Shown: in pieces, positions 15,476 to 18,531 of the stretch
How the letters are laid out: each line of letters opens with the position of its first letter
Position numbering within the stretch: position 1 is the first letter of the stretch
DNA from: Candidatus Eiseniibacteriota bacterium
GTDB lineage: Bacteria > Orphanbacterota > Orphanbacteria > Orphanbacterales > Orphanbacteraceae
Reading direction: 5' to 3'
DNA length: 18,531 bases
Assembly: GCA_024276995.1 (NCBI GenBank)
Contig: JAJRWB010000028.1
Span: forward strand, 1-18,531
The notes under the pieces: generated by a model
Database searches by the model: none
What the model was told of the DNA's origin: nothing
Seen by the model: the letters and a program-made list of their open reading frames with translations, nothing else
Position numbers and translations under genes: made by a program

Positions 15476-16449
15476 TGTCCCAGCGTCCTTTCCACGGTGT
15501 ATCCCCGCTTCGCTCCTTCCCGGCGGCTCGCGAGCATTTCTGCGAGAAGCCCGGTGGAAAGGAACTGGAAACCGGTGATGATCAGCAGAACGCCGAAAAG
15601 AAGCAGCGGGCTTCTGCCGCGGATATCGCCGAAATGGAGCTTCACGCCGACGAGGTAGAAGCAAATCACCATGCCGAAAAGGCCGAGGAGCGATCCGATC
15701 ATGCCGAAAAGGTGAAGAGGCTTCAGCGTGAACCGGGTGAGGAGCATGACGGTGATCAAGTCGAGGAAGCCGTGGATGAAGCGGGCGGCGCCATACTTCG
15801 ATATGCCGTGTCGCCGGGCGTGATGGGTCACCTCGATCTCGCCGATCCGAAAGCCGCGCCACGCGGCGAGCGCCGGGATATACCGGTGGAGTTCGCCGTA
15901 GAGGTTGATCTCCTCGATCGCCTCGCGGCGATACGCCTTGAGACCGCAGTTGAAGTCGTGCAGGTTGACCCCTGTAAACAAAGAGGTTACGAAATTGAAC
16001 AGCTTGGAGGGGAGCCGCTTCGAGATCGGGTCGTGGCGGATCCGCTTCCACCCGGAGACGACGTCGAAGCCTTCATCGAGCTTCGCGATGAGCCGGGGGA
16101 TCTCCGACGGGTCGTCTTGGAGATCGGCGTCCATGGTGATCACCAACCGCCCCCTGGCGGCGGCGAAACCGGCATCGAGGCCGGCCGCTTTACCGAAGTT
16201 TCGCCGGAAGCGGATGGCGCGGACGCGGTGATCCTCCTTTGCGAGCTTCTCGATCACGTCGATCGAGCCGTCGGTGGAACCGTCGTCGATGAAAAGGATC
16301 TCGCCGTTCCAACCGCCGGCATCGAACTGCTCGACCACGCGCTTCTTCAGCTCGACAAGCGTCTCCTTCTCGTTCAGAAGGGGTACCACCACGGTGAGGT
16401 CGACCGGCACGCCGTCCTTTCCCCCAGGCGGTTCCGTTCCGGAGTTCAC
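15472..16449 (-). CDS. GT2 polyprenyl-phosphate sugar synthase with C-terminal membrane helices (ArnC/GtrB/DPMS-like)
   Basis: A 325-residue enzyme. The GT2 domain lies at about 17-235: LTVVVPLLNEKETLVELKKR at 18-37, ILFIDDGSTDGS at 51-62, RRNFGKAAGLDAG at 82-94, the metal-binding DAD at 107-109 followed by LQDDP, and HDFNCGLKAYRREAI at 164-178. Two transmembrane helices at about 246-268 and 282-306 give the GtrB/ArnC/YkcC topology. These proteins load a sugar from a nucleotide donor onto undecaprenyl phosphate in the inner membrane. The start is GTG at 16449, overlapping the upstream TGA as GTGA, with GGAGGAG about 7 nt upstream. It sits between two GT-C enzymes, which are the expected users of its product. 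The sugar (glucose, GlcNAc, mannose or an amino-arabinose-like sugar) cannot be assigned. Confidence 0.92.
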   Translation of the reverse strand: MNSGTEPPGGKDGVPVDLTVVVPLLNEKETLVELKKRVVEQFDAGGWNGEILFIDDGSTDGSIDVIEKLAKEDHRVRAIRFRRNFGKAAGLDAGFAAARGRLVITMDADLQDDPSEIPRLIAKLDEGFDVVSGWKRIRHDPISKRLPSKLFNFVTSLFTGVNLHDFNCGLKAYRREAIEEINLYGELHRYIPALAAWRGFRIGEIEVTHHARRHGISKYGAARFIHGFLDLITVMLLTRFTLKPLHLFGMIGSLLGLFGMVICFYLVGVKLHFGDIRGRSPLLLFGVLLIITGFQFLSTGLLAEMLASRREGAKRGYTVERTLGH

Positions 16450-18531
16450 TCGAATTCTCCTCCCAGCCGTTCGATCTGGCTCGCCACCAGTTTGTCCCTC
16501 GGGTTGAGTTCGTACGCCCTCGAAAGGAGCCGCCTCGCTTCCGCCGTCCGGCCGATGTCGCGGTAGACCTTGGCGAGTTCCTCATAGTAACGGGGCCGTT
16601 CGGGGCGGAGTTCGATCGCCCTGTTGAACTTTGCCGCCGCCTTTTGACGATCACCGAGCTGATTGTACATGAATCCGGCCATGTAATGGCCGTCCGCGTT
16701 ATCCGGGTATTCCTCGATGTAACGATCGAGCATTTCGAGCGCCTCGTTCCACTTCCCCTCGGTGGCGGTCTCGACGGCCCGCTCGAAAAGGGTCGGTTCA
16801 TAGTCGTTCATCTTCACCCCGTCGAGCACGCGGGGGACGCGGTAGATCGCCATCACCGATGTGTACCTGCTCCGCACCGGATAGGCGAGAACTTTTTCCT
16901 TCGCCTTGTGAAGAGACGGATAGTTCTTCTCCACGAAGTCGAAGTCTCCCTTGCTCGAAATCACGATGTGGGTGATGCCGTACTTTCGGATCACGTCCTC
17001 TTCGCCGAGGCCCCCGAAATAGGGAAAAACGTCGAGTCCGTTGTCGAGGCCGAGGGTCGGCGCGAAAGAGCCCATCAGCCGGGCGTCCGGCCCGATCCAT
17101 TCGACGAGATCCCGAGAGGCGTCCCGCATGTAGTGGGTCTTGAGCATCGACCAGTAGGCGTAGTTCCCCAGGTTCATGAATGCCGATCCGGCGACGAGGA
17201 TCGCGGCGAAGGCGAATCCCCGGGACGGGGTGAGCGAAAGGCGGATCTTTTTCGGCCGAACGACGAACCAGACGGCGAGAAGAAGAGCAACCACGATGGC
17301 CGTTTCGGCGGCGCAAAAGACCACCAGTTCGGAATAGGCGTTGCTCCGAATGAAGAAATCATGGATCCCCCTCCCCCACGGCCGGTCCTTCAGGTACTGC
17401 ACCGTCTTCATTCCCGTCGTGATGAACGGCTGGTAGACGAGGAAGAAGAGGCCCACCACGCCCGCCGCGATCCGTCCTTTCTCGTGCGGCGCCGTCCAGG
17501 TGAGCGTTTTCCCGGCGTAAAGAGCGAGAAGCGGTCGAAGGGCGAAATAAAGGAGAGGAAAAGCGAGGGCGGTGAGATAGCGGGGGGCGGGAAGGCGGAC
17601 GGCCGAAAGAGCGATCCAGCCGATGGCGAGCCAGAGCACGAGAAATGAGGTGATCCGATCTTCGTGGGCGAAAAGGCGCCGCCCGTGGCGAAGCACGCCG
17701 AAGAAACCGACAATGGCGAGAACGGTGAGAAGGGGCATGACGTCGAAGAGATTAGTGTACGAGCCCATGGCGAAAAGGTTCTGGAGGAACTCGTGGAGGA
17801 ATCCGGCGGCGCCGGCGCCGTGCTTGCCGACCGATTCGTGCGTGATATGGGCGATAATGTAGTCGCCGTGGGGAATGAGGAGAAGGGTGGTCCACAGGAG
17901 GACGGTAACGACCATTCCGAACAGGGCGAGGCGGATCTCTCCCTTCCAGCGTCCTTCCTCCCTCGGGGCGAGGCGGATCGCCGCGAGAAGAACGAGGGGG
18001 AAATAGAAGGCGTGGGCCTTACCGAAGAGGGGCGCCGCGGCGGCGAGAAGACCGGCGGCGAAGGGCGCCCACTTCCATCGACCCGGCGATGCGTGGAAGA
18101 AGAACGCGCCGGTCATGAGAAAGACCATCGCCGGCTCGGCGATCGGGATCCGGTGAAAGTGGACGAGGAAGTAGCTCTGGGAGGCGAGAAAAGCCCACAG
18201 AAGCGCCCGTCCCCGGCCGAGAGGTACGAGGGAAAGCGCGAAAAGGGCGATCGACGCCATGCCGAGAATCGTGTTCGGCAACGCCGCCTGCCACCGTCCG
18301 GAGCCGAACATTTCGAAGAAAGGCCAGGCGAAAAGATTCGACAAGGGGAAGAGGTAGAGATCCTCGCAGTAGTCGGTGATCCAATCGCCGTGGAGCACCT
18401 TGTTTCGGGCGTCGTGGAGCACGACGGCGCCGTCGGTGAAAGGACCCTGACTCCAGCTGAGCGTGCCGGGAGGATCGGCGCCGAGATCGTTCAACCGGAG
18501 AAGCCACCCGAGGGCGACGATTACCGCGAGG
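16446..18531 (-). CDS. GT39/ArnT-like membrane glycosyltransferase with C-terminal TPR repeats, 5' end outside the window
   Basis: The frame is open to the right edge (first full codon at 18530), so the N-terminus is missing; 694 residues are visible. The first visible residues, LAVIVALGWLLRLNDLGADP, look like the end of the first membrane helix and start of the first periplasmic loop. The TTG at 18494 is therefore internal rather than a start. The loop continues SWSQGPFTDGAVVLHDAR, whose Asp fits the GT-C catalytic region. About ten more helices follow, then a soluble domain (SSKGDFDFVEKNYPSLHKA). About 120 C-terminal residues form roughly three TPRs, for example GHYMAGFMYNQLGDRQKAAA and YYEELAKVYRDIGRTAEARR. 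TPRs suggest a protein-protein contact, perhaps with other assembly enzymes. The acceptor is unknown. Its stop overlaps the start of the GT2 synthase, the likely donor supplier. Confidence 0.85.
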   Translation of the reverse strand, partial: LAVIVALGWLLRLNDLGADPPGTLSWSQGPFTDGAVVLHDARNKVLHGDWITDYCEDLYLFPLSNLFAWPFFEMFGSGRWQAALPNTILGMASIALFALSLVPLGRGRALLWAFLASQSYFLVHFHRIPIAEPAMVFLMTGAFFFHASPGRWKWAPFAAGLLAAAAPLFGKAHAFYFPLVLLAAIRLAPREEGRWKGEIRLALFGMVVTVLLWTTLLLIPHGDYIIAHITHESVGKHGAGAAGFLHEFLQNLFAMGSYTNLFDVMPLLTVLAIVGFFGVLRHGRRLFAHEDRITSFLVLWLAIGWIALSAVRLPAPRYLTALAFPLLYFALRPLLALYAGKTLTWTAPHEKGRIAAGVVGLFFLVYQPFITTGMKTVQYLKDRPWGRGIHDFFIRSNAYSELVVFCAAETAIVVALLLAVWFVVRPKKIRLSLTPSRGFAFAAILVAGSAFMNLGNYAYWSMLKTHYMRDASRDLVEWIGPDARLMGSFAPTLGLDNGLDVFPYFGGLGEEDVIRKYGITHIVISSKGDFDFVEKNYPSLHKAKEKVLAYPVRSRYTSVMAIYRVPRVLDGVKMNDYEPTLFERAVETATEGKWNEALEMLDRYIEEYPDNADGHYMAGFMYNQLGDRQKAAAKFNRAIELRPERPRYYEELAKVYRDIGRTAEARRLLSRAYELNPRDKLVASQIERLGGEFE

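Noticed and set aside
15476-16051. Long N-terminal extension of the second GT-C gene
   Set aside because: It lies inside the conserved GT2 synthase gene in another frame and has no recognisable domain.
1-18531. CRISPR arrays, tRNA genes, insertion sequences, attachment sites or toxin-antitoxin pairs
   Set aside because: I saw no regularly spaced repeats, no tRNA-like arms with a TTCGA loop context, no transposase or integrase motifs and no small paired genes; nearly all sequence is accounted for by the glycan genes.

Overview
The window is GC-rich (about 60-65% by eye), densely coding, and every gene I can support is on the minus strand, so transcription runs from high to low coordinates. 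It is an exopolysaccharide or surface-glycan locus of a Gram-negative bacterium: an outer-membrane export protein (Wza/GumB type) and a Wzz/GumC-type chain-length/co-polymerase protein imply a double membrane. The secreted propeller protein, with two-component-regulator-propeller repeats and a FlgD-Ig-like C-terminal domain, is a style common in the FCB group and uncultured neighbours such as Eisenbacteria or Krumholzibacteriota. That taxonomic placement is an inference. No tRNA, rRNA, CRISPR array, IS element or phage gene was seen.

Region A (18531 down to 4006) is a tightly packed glycan-assembly operon. In transcription order it holds: a GT39/ArnT-like membrane glycosyltransferase with C-terminal TPRs (5' end outside the window); a GT2 polyprenyl-phosphate sugar synthase with C-terminal membrane helices; a second GT-C membrane glycosyltransferase; a GT4 glycosyltransferase; UDP-GlcNAc 2-epimerase (wecB); a YfhO-family membrane protein; a polyprenol-phosphate-mannose-type synthase; a GT2 fused to a degenerate WbaP/WcaJ-like sugar-phosphotransferase module; and a secreted double beta-propeller split by one in-frame TAA. 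Most junctions are 1- to 8-nt overlaps, several using GTG or TTG starts. The two lipid-phosphate-sugar synthases probably charge the lipid-linked donors used by the three GT-C/YfhO-type membrane enzymes.

Region B (4005 to 2308) holds an NtrC-type sigma-54 response regulator. Its leader contains a -24/-12 element and an 11-bp inverted repeat just upstream. The regulator carries Glu where the phospho-accepting Asp is expected, so it may be constitutively active or regulated without phosphorylation.

Region C (2307 to 1) starts with a good sigma-70-type promoter and carries the export pair: the SLBB-domain outer-membrane protein and the Wzz/GumC-like protein. The latter runs off the left edge. 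The likely logic is glycan synthesis by region A, transcriptional control by region B and export by region C.
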